Assembly: GCA_947589165.1 (NCBI GenBank)
Contig: CANQCH010000055.1
Location: forward strand, 1-7,373
DNA: 7,373 nucleotides
Origin: an uncultured Bacilli bacterium
Lineage (GTDB): Bacteria > Bacillota_I > Bacilli_A > RF39 > UBA660
Direction of reading: 5' to 3'
Of this stretch, positions 1-5,915 are shown piece by piece (position 1 is the first letter of the stretch; every line of letters begins with the position of its first letter). Below the pieces are notes generated by a model. That model saw only the letters and a program-made list of their open reading frames with translations, did no database searches and was not told the DNA's origin. A program made the position numbers and the translations under genes.

Positions 1-455
1 TCTTTTCCTGGTAATAGATTTCCTTCTCCATCTTTATATGTTGTATATCTTAATTCATTACTATTTATATTTAAATAAACATAATATTCACCTTTGGCTC
101 TATCATTAGCATCATTAGCTGTTAATTCCACTATTCCTTTTACCCCATCCGCTAAGCTTGTTCCTTCTTCACCTTGAACAAAGTTTTCCATACTGGCATT
201 GATGGTTATTGGTACTTCTTCATTTTGATCTTCATCAACTACTCCTTCTTTAGTTGCATCAATATCGTGGATAATGAAGTTTAAGTTATCCGTAGTCCCG
301 GTTGTGACATCAATATCACTACTTTGGCCATTTCCTTGTTGGGCTTGGAAGTAAGCGTAAGTGGCACCCGCGATCATGGCAACAATGGCTATAAGAGCAA
401 CAACTAGTAAAATTATGGCTTTTCTTTTATCTTCTTTTTGGCTTTTCATAAACAT
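1..455 (-). CDS. Exported or membrane-anchored protein with a TasA/SipW-type signal segment, C-terminus outside window
   Basis: About 151 residues are visible and the frame is still open at base 1. The N-terminus is a short basic stretch (MFMKSQKEDKRK), then one strongly hydrophobic segment at about residues 13-33, ending in AGATYAYF. This pattern (small residues, then T-Y/W-A-x-F) is the hallmark of TasA/camelysin-like proteins whose signal peptides are cut by the SipW-type signal peptidase. The T-G-T-x-x-N-L-x-F stretch that follows also fits the start of that family's mature domain. The visible mature part is acidic and beta-prone, with no catalytic motif. The start at 455 has AAAAGGAG four bases upstream. 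A second in-frame ATG at 449 has a ten-base spacing, and other genes here use five to seven, so 455 is slightly favoured. No sipW gene is in the window. The class of signal is fairly sure; the function (fibre or surface protein) is unknown. Confidence 0.75.
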   Translation of the reverse strand, partial: MFMKSQKEDKRKAIILLVVALIAIVAMIAGATYAYFQAQQGNGQSSDIDVTTGTTDNLNFIIHDIDATKEGVVDEDQNEEVPITINASMENFVQGEEGTSLADGVKGIVELTANDANDRAKGEYYVYLNINSNELRYTTYKDGEGNLLPGK

Positions 456-494
456 TCAACTCCTTTTGTTATTATGGATACTTTAACTAAAACT

Positions 495-524
495 ATTATA
501 CATCTATTTAGGTGTTTCATTCAA
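495..524 (-). promoter_or_regulatory. Promoter of the left-edge exported protein
   Basis: Reading on the minus strand, TTGAAT (519-524) is followed by an 18-base spacer and a perfect TATAAT (495-500). Transcription would start near 488, leaving a leader of about 33 bases that contains the ribosome binding site. Arms AGGTGT (510-515) and ACACCT (544-549) form an inverted repeat around and upstream of the -35, which might be an operator, but the arms are short. Confidence 0.6.
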
Positions 525-567
525 TGATTGTTGTTTTAACTTGACACCTTTATTTTTTCCCATTTTA

Positions 568-1023
568 TCAAAAAAAAAAAAAACTCAAGTCTTGCGACTT
601 AAGTTGACGTTTAACATATTTTTTTAAAGCAAAATAAGCAAGTATCGTCGAAACAATAACTCCTAAAATTGCTTCATAAATAGATGTCATAAAAACTGAG
701 ATTGTTCGGGTATCAATATTTAATAATTTTTCTACCCCACCATAGACAACTATTAAACCCATGATACCACCTAAAATCATCCATGGTATAATTCGAAGAA
801 TGGTTTGACCAATTGGTAATTTTCGGTTTAAATGTTTCGCGGTTCCTTTTAAAACTATGAAACAGTTTAAAAAAGTAGGAACTAAACAACACATTGCACC
901 TCCAATATAATTAGGTATCGCATTTTCGGTATCAACCCCGACTAAGTTAACTAGGCCAAAGCCTAAAAATAAGCCAACAATAACACCCGGTAATAATTGT
1001 TTAAAAATATCTTTTCCGTTCAT
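568..1023 (-). CDS. Small four-helix membrane protein, last gene of the ACP/kinase operon
   Basis: I do not recognise the family. The 151-residue protein has four hydrophobic segments at about residues 9-30, 37-58, 72-96 and 107-132, with short basic loops (KGTAKHLNRK, KKYVKRQLK) that would lie inside. There is no signal peptide and no obvious catalytic motif. It starts 11 bases after the butyrate-kinase stop with a good AAAGGAG site five bases before ATG, so it is co-transcribed with the metabolic genes. A transport or membrane-tethering role for the substrate or product of the pathway is possible but only inferred from position. The oddity is its end: the final eight codons before the phenylalanine run make the operon terminator hairpin, the T tract encodes four terminal Phe, and the stop (TGA followed at once by TAA) lies at or beyond the expected transcript end. 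The real C-terminus is therefore uncertain. Confidence 0.8.
   Translation of the reverse strand: MNGKDIFKQLLPGVIVGLFLGFGLVNLVGVDTENAIPNYIGGAMCCLVPTFLNCFIVLKGTAKHLNRKLPIGQTILRIIPWMILGGIMGLIVVYGGVEKLLNIDTRTISVFMTSIYEAILGVIVSTILAYFALKKYVKRQLKSQDLSFFFF
570..605 (-). terminator. Intrinsic terminator embedded in the 3' end of the membrane-protein gene
   Basis: On the minus strand a 10-bp stem (AACTTAAGTC paired with GACTTGAGTT, one G-U pair) closes a GCAA tetraloop at 582-605. Twelve further T residues follow (14 in the whole run, 570-583). This is a strong rho-independent terminator for the five-gene operon. It lies wholly upstream of the TGA stop at 568-570. Confidence 0.85.
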
Positions 1024-1034
1024 ATTTACTCCTT

Positions 1035-2141
1035 TTATAAGCCTTTAAAAACTGGCTTACCAATATATTCTTGCGTCTTTTCTTCTTTAGTTAATACTCT
1101 TAAAGCCCCTGCCGCTAAAGCTTCGAGTTCAAATTCACCGGGCATCACTACTACTTTTGCTAATTTTTTAATGTATTTAGTTAATTTTTTAAGATAATAG
1201 GCATCATTTGCAATCCCGCCAGTTAAGATAATGGCACTACAATTACATTTTAAGGCAACATACATGGCCCCAATTTGTTTAGCAATTTGGTAAATCATTG
1301 CATCATAGACAATTTGGGCTTTTTTGTTACCATTTGCTATCATTTCATTTACTTCTTTAATATCAGCCGTTCCTAAATGGGCCATAAGGCCACCATTTTT
1401 ATTAATGAAAGCTTTGATTTCGGCTTCGGTATATTTGCCACTAAAACACATATTAATTAAAGGTTTCGCCGGAACAAAACCACTGCGATTAGGGGCCATC
1501 GGCCCATCACCGTTAATAATATCATTACAATCAATCATTTTCCCATGATTATGAGCGGCGATGGATATCCCCCCACCCGCATGACAAATAATTAAATTTA
1601 AATCTTCATATTGGCGTTTAATACTTTTAGCATAACGAATAGCAATTTCTTTTTGATTTAAAGCATGAATACGACTTTCGCGATAAATCTCCGGAATCCC
1701 GGTAATCCGTGCTTCAATATTAAATTCATCCACATCGGGCGGATTAACACAAAAAGAAGGCTTATGATATTTTTCCCCTAAATCTTTAGCAATAACGATA
1801 CCTAAAGCCGAAGGATGTTTAACAATCCGCATCGACTTCGCATCATTATACATTAAATCATTAATTAAATAAGTTCCCCCGACACAACATTCTAAAGAAC
1901 CACCCCGGCCGGAAAAAGCATCGATGGAAGAAATTGCAATCTTATTTTCTTTTAAGGTTTGTAAAACGGTATTAAGACGAAATTCTTTTTGATCGGATAT
2001 TTCTTTAAAAGGAGCTAAATCTTCCTTCGTATGTTCAATTGTTACTTTAAAAACACAATTAGCATTATCAAAAACACCAATTTTGGTACTAGTAGAACCG
2101 GGATTGATTGCTAAAATTCGGTAATTACTTTTTAGCGCCAT
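1035..2141 (-). CDS. buk: Butyrate kinase-family carboxylate kinase
   Basis: A cytoplasmic ASKHA-fold kinase that interconverts acyl-phosphate plus ADP with carboxylate plus ATP, normally butyrate. The 368-residue length fits Buk (about 355) better than acetate kinase (about 400). Visible motifs are the N-terminal phosphate loop NPGSTSTK (13-20), GRGG (78-81), HAGGGISIAAHNHG (187-200, Buk-type rather than the HLGNG of AckA), GDGPMAPNRSG (211-221), LTGGI (306-310), and the Buk-like end PGEFELEALAAGALRVL (334-350). The ATG lies 17 bases inside the end of the transacylase gene, with an AGGTGA site in that gene, so the two are probably translationally coupled. Adjacent transacylase and kinase genes are the classical Ptb-Buk arrangement. 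Chain length is not readable from sequence; butyrate or a branched/other short-chain acid are all possible. Confidence 0.9.
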   Translation of the reverse strand: MALKSNYRILAINPGSTSTKIGVFDNANCVFKVTIEHTKEDLAPFKEISDQKEFRLNTVLQTLKENKIAISSIDAFSGRGGSLECCVGGTYLINDLMYNDAKSMRIVKHPSALGIVIAKDLGEKYHKPSFCVNPPDVDEFNIEARITGIPEIYRESRIHALNQKEIAIRYAKSIKRQYEDLNLIICHAGGGISIAAHNHGKMIDCNDIINGDGPMAPNRSGFVPAKPLINMCFSGKYTEAEIKAFINKNGGLMAHLGTADIKEVNEMIANGNKKAQIVYDAMIYQIAKQIGAMYVALKCNCSAIILTGGIANDAYYLKKLTKYIKKLAKVVVMPGEFELEALAAGALRVLTKEEKTQEYIGKPVFKGL

Positions 2142-3144
2142 TTTTTAAATCACCTGCCCGGACAATTGAAAATAAAATATTACCTACTAATTCAGAAACT
2201 GGTGCACTCCTTGAACAATCACTACAAATCTTTTTAAAGCCTTGTAATAATGGGCCATAAGCATCGGCACCGCCAAAATTTTGAATGAGTTTAACGCCAA
2301 TATTTCCGGCATTTAAATCAGGGAAAATTAAAATATTAGCTTGGCCTGCAACTTCACTTTCTCTTTTAACTTTTTTCTTTGCTACTTCCGGTACAATCGC
2401 GGCATCTAATTGAAATTCCCCATCAATTTTTAAATCTGGCCGCCGTTCATTAGCAAGTTTTACTGCTGTTTTAACTTTTTCAACCAATTCGCCACTCGCA
2501 GAAGAATCGGTCGAATAAGAAAGCATTGCACATTTTGGTTCCCAACCGGTAACTGAGCGAATCGTCTCACAAGTATTAATCGCAATACTAGCAAGTTCTG
2601 ATGCTGAAGGATTAGGACATACAGCACAATCGCCCACGGCAATTAAATTACCACCATCCGCAAAGGTATAATTAGGAAGTTTCGCAATCCCCACTGAAGA
2701 TGCCACTTCTAAATTACTTTCTAACCCAATTATAGTTTGAGCGGCATAGATAATATCGCCGGTGGCACTTGTAATGCCGGCAAAAGTAACATCAACTTCA
2801 TCTATCGCTTCCATCATTAAGGCAAAATATAAAGGATCATTCATCCGTCGCCGTAAAGATTTTTCCCCATAAACTAAATTTGGTAATTTTAAATATGCCG
2901 TTAAAACTTTGTTGGCATATTCTTCTTGGGTATTATCAACATATTGCCATGCGCTATCATCAATTTGGGCTTCTTGACACATTTTTTTAACTTCGGCAAC
3001 ATGGCCTACGATAACGGCTTCACAGTATTGTCCTTGCACTACTTCATTAATAGCTTGAACCATTTTGGCATCATTAGCTTCCGCAAAGGCCACCCGCACG
3101 GGATTGGCCTTTGCTTTAGCTTTAACTGTTTCAATTAAATCCAT
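2125..3144 (-). CDS. ptb: Phosphate acyltransferase of the Pta/Ptb family (likely phosphate butyryltransferase)
   Basis: A cytoplasmic enzyme moving an acyl group between a thioester (normally CoA) and phosphate, feeding the kinase encoded just downstream. Family motifs include RVAFAEANDAKMVQA (17-31), DPLYFALMM (103-111), the core DGEFQLDAAIVPEVA (241-255), FPDLNAGNIG (274-283) and GPLLQG (297-302). The late Ser-Arg pair (311-312) matches the catalytic SR of phosphotransacetylases. The 339-residue length is Pta-like. In the loop that usually reads D-T-x-R-P-A in Pta, this protein has GDIIYAA (129-135), so an expected Arg is absent; this may mean a different acyl or thioester partner. The start has TAGGTG six bases upstream, and that site includes the TAG stop of the preceding gene, only eight bases away. 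Family is sure; whether the substrate is butyryl, acetyl or another acyl group is inferred from the Buk partner. Confidence 0.85.
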   Translation of the reverse strand: MDLIETVKAKAKANPVRVAFAEANDAKMVQAINEVVQGQYCEAVIVGHVAEVKKMCQEAQIDDSAWQYVDNTQEEYANKVLTAYLKLPNLVYGEKSLRRRMNDPLYFALMMEAIDEVDVTFAGITSATGDIIYAAQTIIGLESNLEVASSVGIAKLPNYTFADGGNLIAVGDCAVCPNPSASELASIAINTCETIRSVTGWEPKCAMLSYSTDSSASGELVEKVKTAVKLANERRPDLKIDGEFQLDAAIVPEVAKKKVKRESEVAGQANILIFPDLNAGNIGVKLIQNFGGADAYGPLLQGFKKICSDCSRSAPVSELVGNILFSIVRAGDLKNGAKK

Positions 3145-3152
3145 TTTGGCAC

Positions 3153-4964
3153 CTATCGATAAATATAGTCGCCATCTTCATAACGAGGTGGTATTTCCGG
3201 TACTAAAAGATAAGATTCATATTTACCACCGGTATGAATAACGTGTTCGCCTTTATTATCAGGGAACCATACTAAAGGTTCAAACCATTCATCACGGATG
3301 TAACGACCCGCTACTTGTAATTGTAATTTTTGCCCCTTATGCCAAATTCTTGAGATTGGCCAAATTTCAATATCGACTGGTACTATTTCGCCAGGTTTTA
3401 ATTTTTCAGTCCGATCATGCGTATGAACTGGTTGATATTCCGTTGATTTTTCTTCATCTAAGTGCCGAGCGGAAACTCTTAGTTTACCCCAAGCACCAGG
3501 ATGCCGTTCGGAACCAAAAATTGTAACTGGTAATTCTTCGCCTTTCGTGGATAATTTTTTAATCGTAATAAATAAGTCCATATCATCATGACCCTTCGCT
3601 TCCACAAACATCCGAAGTTTCATATAACCAGTTAGTTCGGTATCTTTCCGGAACGTATATTCAAAAGTCGTTAAGCCTTTTTCGCCATCATAACTTACAC
3701 TACCTTCGGTTTTAACTGGCGCATCGCCTAATTTATGGGTATTAGCATTTAAATATAATTTTTTATAATTAGTCCGAGCTAATGGCCATTCATTTTCCGG
3801 CCGATTAGTTTGATATGGATATTCAAAAGCATCCATAACTTCCATTCTAATTCTTGGCGTCAATTCCCAACCATTATAAATACCTTTTAAATACCGATCA
3901 AAGAATAATTTTAAATCTTGTAACCATTTAGAATTATAAGTATCGGGCCATTCAAAGACTTGATGGCATCGCATCCATTTTTTCCGGGATTTAATATGTT
4001 TAAATCCTTCCCAACTACCTCTTAAATGGAAATGGTTCCAGTTACAAGTCATATAAACCGGAATATTAATATTTTCATAATGGGGGATTTTATCTTGCCA
4101 ATAAGGGCTCGTAACATATGGTTCTTTTTTCGCCATAGCTACGGTATTATCGATATAACCTTTACCTTGGGCCGCAATAACAATAGAACCACCAAAGAAA
4201 CCTGGTATTCCACCTTCCATAATACTTTCACGGTATTGATCACCTGTTGCTTCCCATGGGGCAATACATACTAAATGTGGTGGACATTCTGCAGCAATCC
4301 GCCATTGACTCATGGCGACACCGGAATTACCAAATAAAGCAATTTTACCATTACACCATTTTTCTTTCGCAGCCCATTCAATAAAGTCGTAACCGTCTCG
4401 ACCTTCTTGAGTTCCAAATTGTTGTTGGTCACCTTCACTATTGCCGATACCACGTGGGTCAACATTGGCTACAGCATAGCCTTGATAACACCAGAAAAGT
4501 GGATCTGATGATTCAAACTTACAAACATTGGATACCGCTCCCGTAGGTACCCCCATTGGTCTAAAGATTTGGACTGGTTGATGCCATGGTTGTTTACCAA
4601 AAAAAGACCAACTAATAATTAAAGGCACAGGTGTCTCTAAAGCAGATGTTGGAATATAAATATCCGCATAAATTGTAACACCATCGCGCATTTTAACTGG
4701 TCGATCTTGTAAACAAATTACTCTTTTTTCATCATCAACATAATATTCTGTCGTATTAACTGGTACTTCAATGCAATAATTCATTGCTTCTTCCCGTGGT
4801 ACTTTCGCAAATTCTTCCGCCGGAATTGGTTGGGTCATTTTCGTAAAAATAACATCACAACTGGTACCATCAGGATATTTAATATTAACTATTTTTTCAT
4901 CCCGTTTGGGCATTTCTCTCGGTAATGACAATTCATTTTCAATTGGTTTTTTTTCTTCTTTCAT
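3153..4964 (-). CDS. CocE/NonD-type alpha/beta hydrolase (X-Pro dipeptidyl-peptidase S15-like), cytoplasmic
   Basis: A 603-residue hydrolase of the S15/CocE superfamily, which cleaves esters or amides. A ~75-residue N-terminal extension of no known match precedes the alpha/beta-hydrolase domain (about 83-365): MRDGVTIYADIYIP (92-105), VDPRGIGNSEG (168-178), the nucleophile elbow FGNSGVAMSQW (211-221, Ser214) and EWPDTYN (338-344). A C-terminal beta-sandwich typical of PepX (about 370-600) carries VPVDIEIWPISR (538-549). The elbow is G-N-S-G-V-A where CocE has G-x-S-Y-x-G. The usual catalytic Asp after the W of GWYD is His here (NWNH, 308-311). Both changes resemble the CocE branch with a GNSWLA elbow. 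No signal peptide is seen, so it acts inside the cell. The ribosome site AAGAAGGGA lies six bases before ATG, 32 bases after the ACP stop. Substrate unknown; an acyl ester whose acid feeds the kinase is plausible. Confidence 0.85.
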   Translation of the reverse strand: MKEEKKPIENELSLPREMPKRDEKIVNIKYPDGTSCDVIFTKMTQPIPAEEFAKVPREEAMNYCIEVPVNTTEYYVDDEKRVICLQDRPVKMRDGVTIYADIYIPTSALETPVPLIISWSFFGKQPWHQPVQIFRPMGVPTGAVSNVCKFESSDPLFWCYQGYAVANVDPRGIGNSEGDQQQFGTQEGRDGYDFIEWAAKEKWCNGKIALFGNSGVAMSQWRIAAECPPHLVCIAPWEATGDQYRESIMEGGIPGFFGGSIVIAAQGKGYIDNTVAMAKKEPYVTSPYWQDKIPHYENINIPVYMTCNWNHFHLRGSWEGFKHIKSRKKWMRCHQVFEWPDTYNSKWLQDLKLFFDRYLKGIYNGWELTPRIRMEVMDAFEYPYQTNRPENEWPLARTNYKKLYLNANTHKLGDAPVKTEGSVSYDGEKGLTTFEYTFRKDTELTGYMKLRMFVEAKGHDDMDLFITIKKLSTKGEELPVTIFGSERHPGAWGKLRVSARHLDEEKSTEYQPVHTHDRTEKLKPGEIVPVDIEIWPISRIWHKGQKLQLQVAGRYIRDEWFEPLVWFPDNKGEHVIHTGGKYESYLLVPEIPPRYEDGDYIYR

Positions 4965-4996
4965 TTATTATCCCTTCTTACTTCTTTTTTTATCCT

Positions 4997-5239
4997 TTAA
5001 CCTTCAATTTGTTTAGCAATTATTTCGGCTGATTCACTTATGGTATTTGCATGCATTAATTCGGTATACTTAATGTAGCAATCATATTCTTCTTCAAATT
5101 CTGATATTATACCCGCCATTTCTAAGCTTTTTAAATCAATATCAGTTCGAATATTAGTACTACCACTTAAAGTTGCTTCATCAACACCTAATACCTTAGC
5201 CGTTTTAGCAATTAATTTTTTTTCAATCTCCTCTTTCAT
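4997..5239 (-). CDS. Acyl carrier protein-like (phosphopantetheine attachment) protein, divergent
   Basis: An 80-residue acidic protein with the four-helix ACP pattern. The predicted phosphopantetheine serine is Ser38 in DLKSLEMAGIISEFEEEYD (35-53). The spacing from this Ser to the EEEYD segment equals that of fatty-acid ACPs (DSL...EEEF). The base before Ser is Lys37 instead of the near-universal Asp, giving KSL, and helix II is otherwise typical. That suggests a specialised carrier rather than the housekeeping AcpP, so I give no gene symbol. It is the first gene of the operon, with a near-perfect AAGGAGG site five bases before ATG, and faces acpS across a shared promoter region. The neighbouring hydrolase, transacylase and kinase suggest that its cargo is a short or medium acyl group. 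Membership of the carrier family is fairly sure; its role is inference. Confidence 0.85.
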   Translation of the reverse strand: MKEEIEKKLIAKTAKVLGVDEATLSGSTNIRTDIDLKSLEMAGIISEFEEEYDCYIKYTELMHANTISESAEIIAKQIEG

Positions 5240-5258
5240 ATAGTCCTCCTTTATTTTA

Positions 5259-5287
5259 ATTTTAGCACAATAAAAGAAAATATAATG
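5259..5287 (-). promoter_or_regulatory. Promoter of the ACP-hydrolase-ptb-buk operon
   Basis: An extended -10 TGCTAAAAT (5259-5267 on the minus strand) is the best match. The -35 region at 17-base spacing (CATTAT) is poor, as expected for extended -10 promoters. The predicted start near 5252 leaves a leader of only about 13 bases beginning just before AAGGAGG. A second TAAAAT directly downstream (5253-5258) is too close to the gene to be the main box. Confidence 0.55.
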
Positions 5288-5301
5288 AAAAAAATGAAAA
5301 A

Positions 5302-5330
5302 TTTCGCATTTAGTTTACATATGTTATAAT
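5302..5330 (+). promoter_or_regulatory. Extended -10 promoter of acpS
   Basis: TGTTATAAT (5322-5330) is a perfect extended -10. The -35 at 17-base spacing is weak (TTTCGC, 5302-5307). Transcription should begin near 5337, so the acpS mRNA has a leader of about ten bases or fewer. Confidence 0.7.
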
Positions 5331-5346
5331 TTAATTGGTGAAAATG

Positions 5347-5682
5347 ATGAATTATACTATCGGAACGGATATTGTTTATATTCCCAGATTAAAAAAAAAT
5401 TTAACCCCGGCTTTTATGAAAAATATTTATACCCCCGAAGAGATAACAATTGCCGAAAAATATCATAGTCCTCTTTCCTTTTATGCTACTCGTTTTGCAG
5501 CCAAAGAAGCGATTATTAAAGCTACGAACGCCCAATTTGACTTTAGAGAAATTGCTATTTTAAAAAATATTGATGGTTCACCTTTTCCAAAAATAATTAA
5601 CCATCCGGAATATGATATTAAGATATCGCTTTCTTTCGATGGCAATTATGCCCTAGCATTTTCTTTAATAACAAAAAAATAA
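5347..5682 (+). CDS. acpS: Holo-[acyl-carrier-protein] synthase
   Basis: Transfers 4'-phosphopantetheine from CoA to the serine of apo-ACP; a cytoplasmic, usually trimeric, Mg-dependent enzyme. From this start it has 111 residues, close to the family's ~120. Motifs are IGTDIVYIPRL (5-15) with the metal-ligand Asp8, and RFAAKEAIIKA (49-59) with Glu54. The C-terminal segment reads SLSFDGNYALA, where the family normally has S-x-S-H; the His is Phe here. The ATG at 5347 is chosen because GGTGA lies five bases upstream and because AcpS proteins begin about four residues before IGTD. The frame is also open from TTG 5335 and GTG 5338, and the adjacent ATG at 5344 is possible. It is the only clear plus-strand gene here, divergent from the ACP gene it probably serves. 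It may also serve a housekeeping ACP elsewhere. Confidence 0.92.
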   Translation: MNYTIGTDIVYIPRLKKNLTPAFMKNIYTPEEITIAEKYHSPLSFYATRFAAKEAIIKATNAQFDFREIAILKNIDGSPFPKIINHPEYDIKISLSFDGNYALAFSLITKK

Positions 5683-5703
5683 CGATGACAAGTCGTTATT
5701 TTT
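5675..5703. terminator. Bidirectional intrinsic terminator after acpS
   Basis: An 11-bp perfect stem (AAAAATAACGA, 5675-5685, with TCGTTATTTTT, 5693-5703) closes a seven-base loop. A/T runs on both sides give a T tract in either direction: TTTTT on the plus strand, seven T on the minus strand. The acpS stop codon (5680-5682) sits inside the left arm. On the minus strand it would end any transcript coming from the khpA side. Confidence 0.8.
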
Positions 5704-5715
5704 AGTTTGAATGAA

Positions 5716-5737
5716 CTTTAATTTAGTCGAATTAAAG
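5716..5737. repeat. 8-bp inverted repeat in the acpS-khpA gap
   Basis: CTTTAATT (5716-5723) and AATTAAAG (5730-5737) form a perfect hairpin with a six-base loop. No T tract follows on either strand, so it is not an intrinsic terminator by itself. On the minus strand it overlaps the end of the 59-codon open frame and precedes the bidirectional terminator. Confidence 0.5.
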
Positions 5738-5911
5738 CCCCTTGTTTGAAGTTTTCTTTCTTCCTATGATCATATACTTAATAAATAACAAGATCCTTTT
5801 TTTCGGGATATTCTTAAAAGCTTTCTCATATACCAAAATATGATAAGAGATTATTACCAATAAACTAAAAGTAGATTCGTAATAATCAATGGCTATATCT
5901 TTATTAAGCAC
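5732..5911 (-). other. Possible small gene: 59-codon GTG-started open frame or small RNA
   Basis: The gap between acpS and khpA is not empty on the minus strand. From a GTG at 5911 an open frame runs 59 codons to a TAA at 5732-5734. It would encode a hydrophobic middle (LLVIISYHILVY, about residues 17-28) and a basic C-terminal half (KNIPKKRILLFIKYMIIGRKK). It has no ribosome binding site, and the predicted transcription start (about 5909) falls at the GTG itself, so translation would have to be leaderless. The region could instead be a structured small RNA of roughly 200-240 bases, running from the promoter at 5916-5944 to the terminator at 5675-5703. An imperfect hairpin with a 6-bp core (TCATAT/ATATGA) lies inside, around 5826-5843. 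I recognise no protein family. A chance open frame in AT-rich DNA is a real alternative. Confidence 0.3.
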
Positions 5912-5915
5912 TTTT

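Noticed and set aside
541..546. Plus-strand TTGACA as a promoter
   Set aside because: No -10 box lies 16-18 bases downstream and no plus-strand gene follows.
568..570. TGA read as Trp (mycoplasma code)
   Set aside because: All Trp codons in the conserved genes are TGG and no internal TGA is needed. The TGA here is followed directly by TAA, so the product would change by one residue only.
997..1548. Plus-strand open frames opposite buk
   Set aside because: They have no ribosome sites or family motifs and lie over a clearly conserved kinase gene.
1035..2141. Acetate kinase identity
   Set aside because: Length and the HAGGG motif are of the butyrate kinase type; the HLGNG of AckA is absent.
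2460..2642. Minus-strand frame in a second phase inside the transacylase gene
   Set aside because: The transacylase motifs run straight through this stretch in the main frame; the other frame has no start signal or recognisable motif.
2926..3138. Plus-strand frame opposite the start of the transacylase gene
   Set aside because: No promoter or ribosome site; low-complexity hydrophobic shadow product.
2125..3144. PlsX (phosphate acyl-ACP acyltransferase) identity for the transacylase
   Set aside because: The core motifs DGEFQLDAA and FPDLNAGNIG and the late Ser-Arg are Pta/Ptb-type; only the ACP context recalls PlsX.
4026..4274. Plus-strand frame opposite the hydrolase active-site region
   Set aside because: No start signals; the hydrolase is well supported on the other strand.
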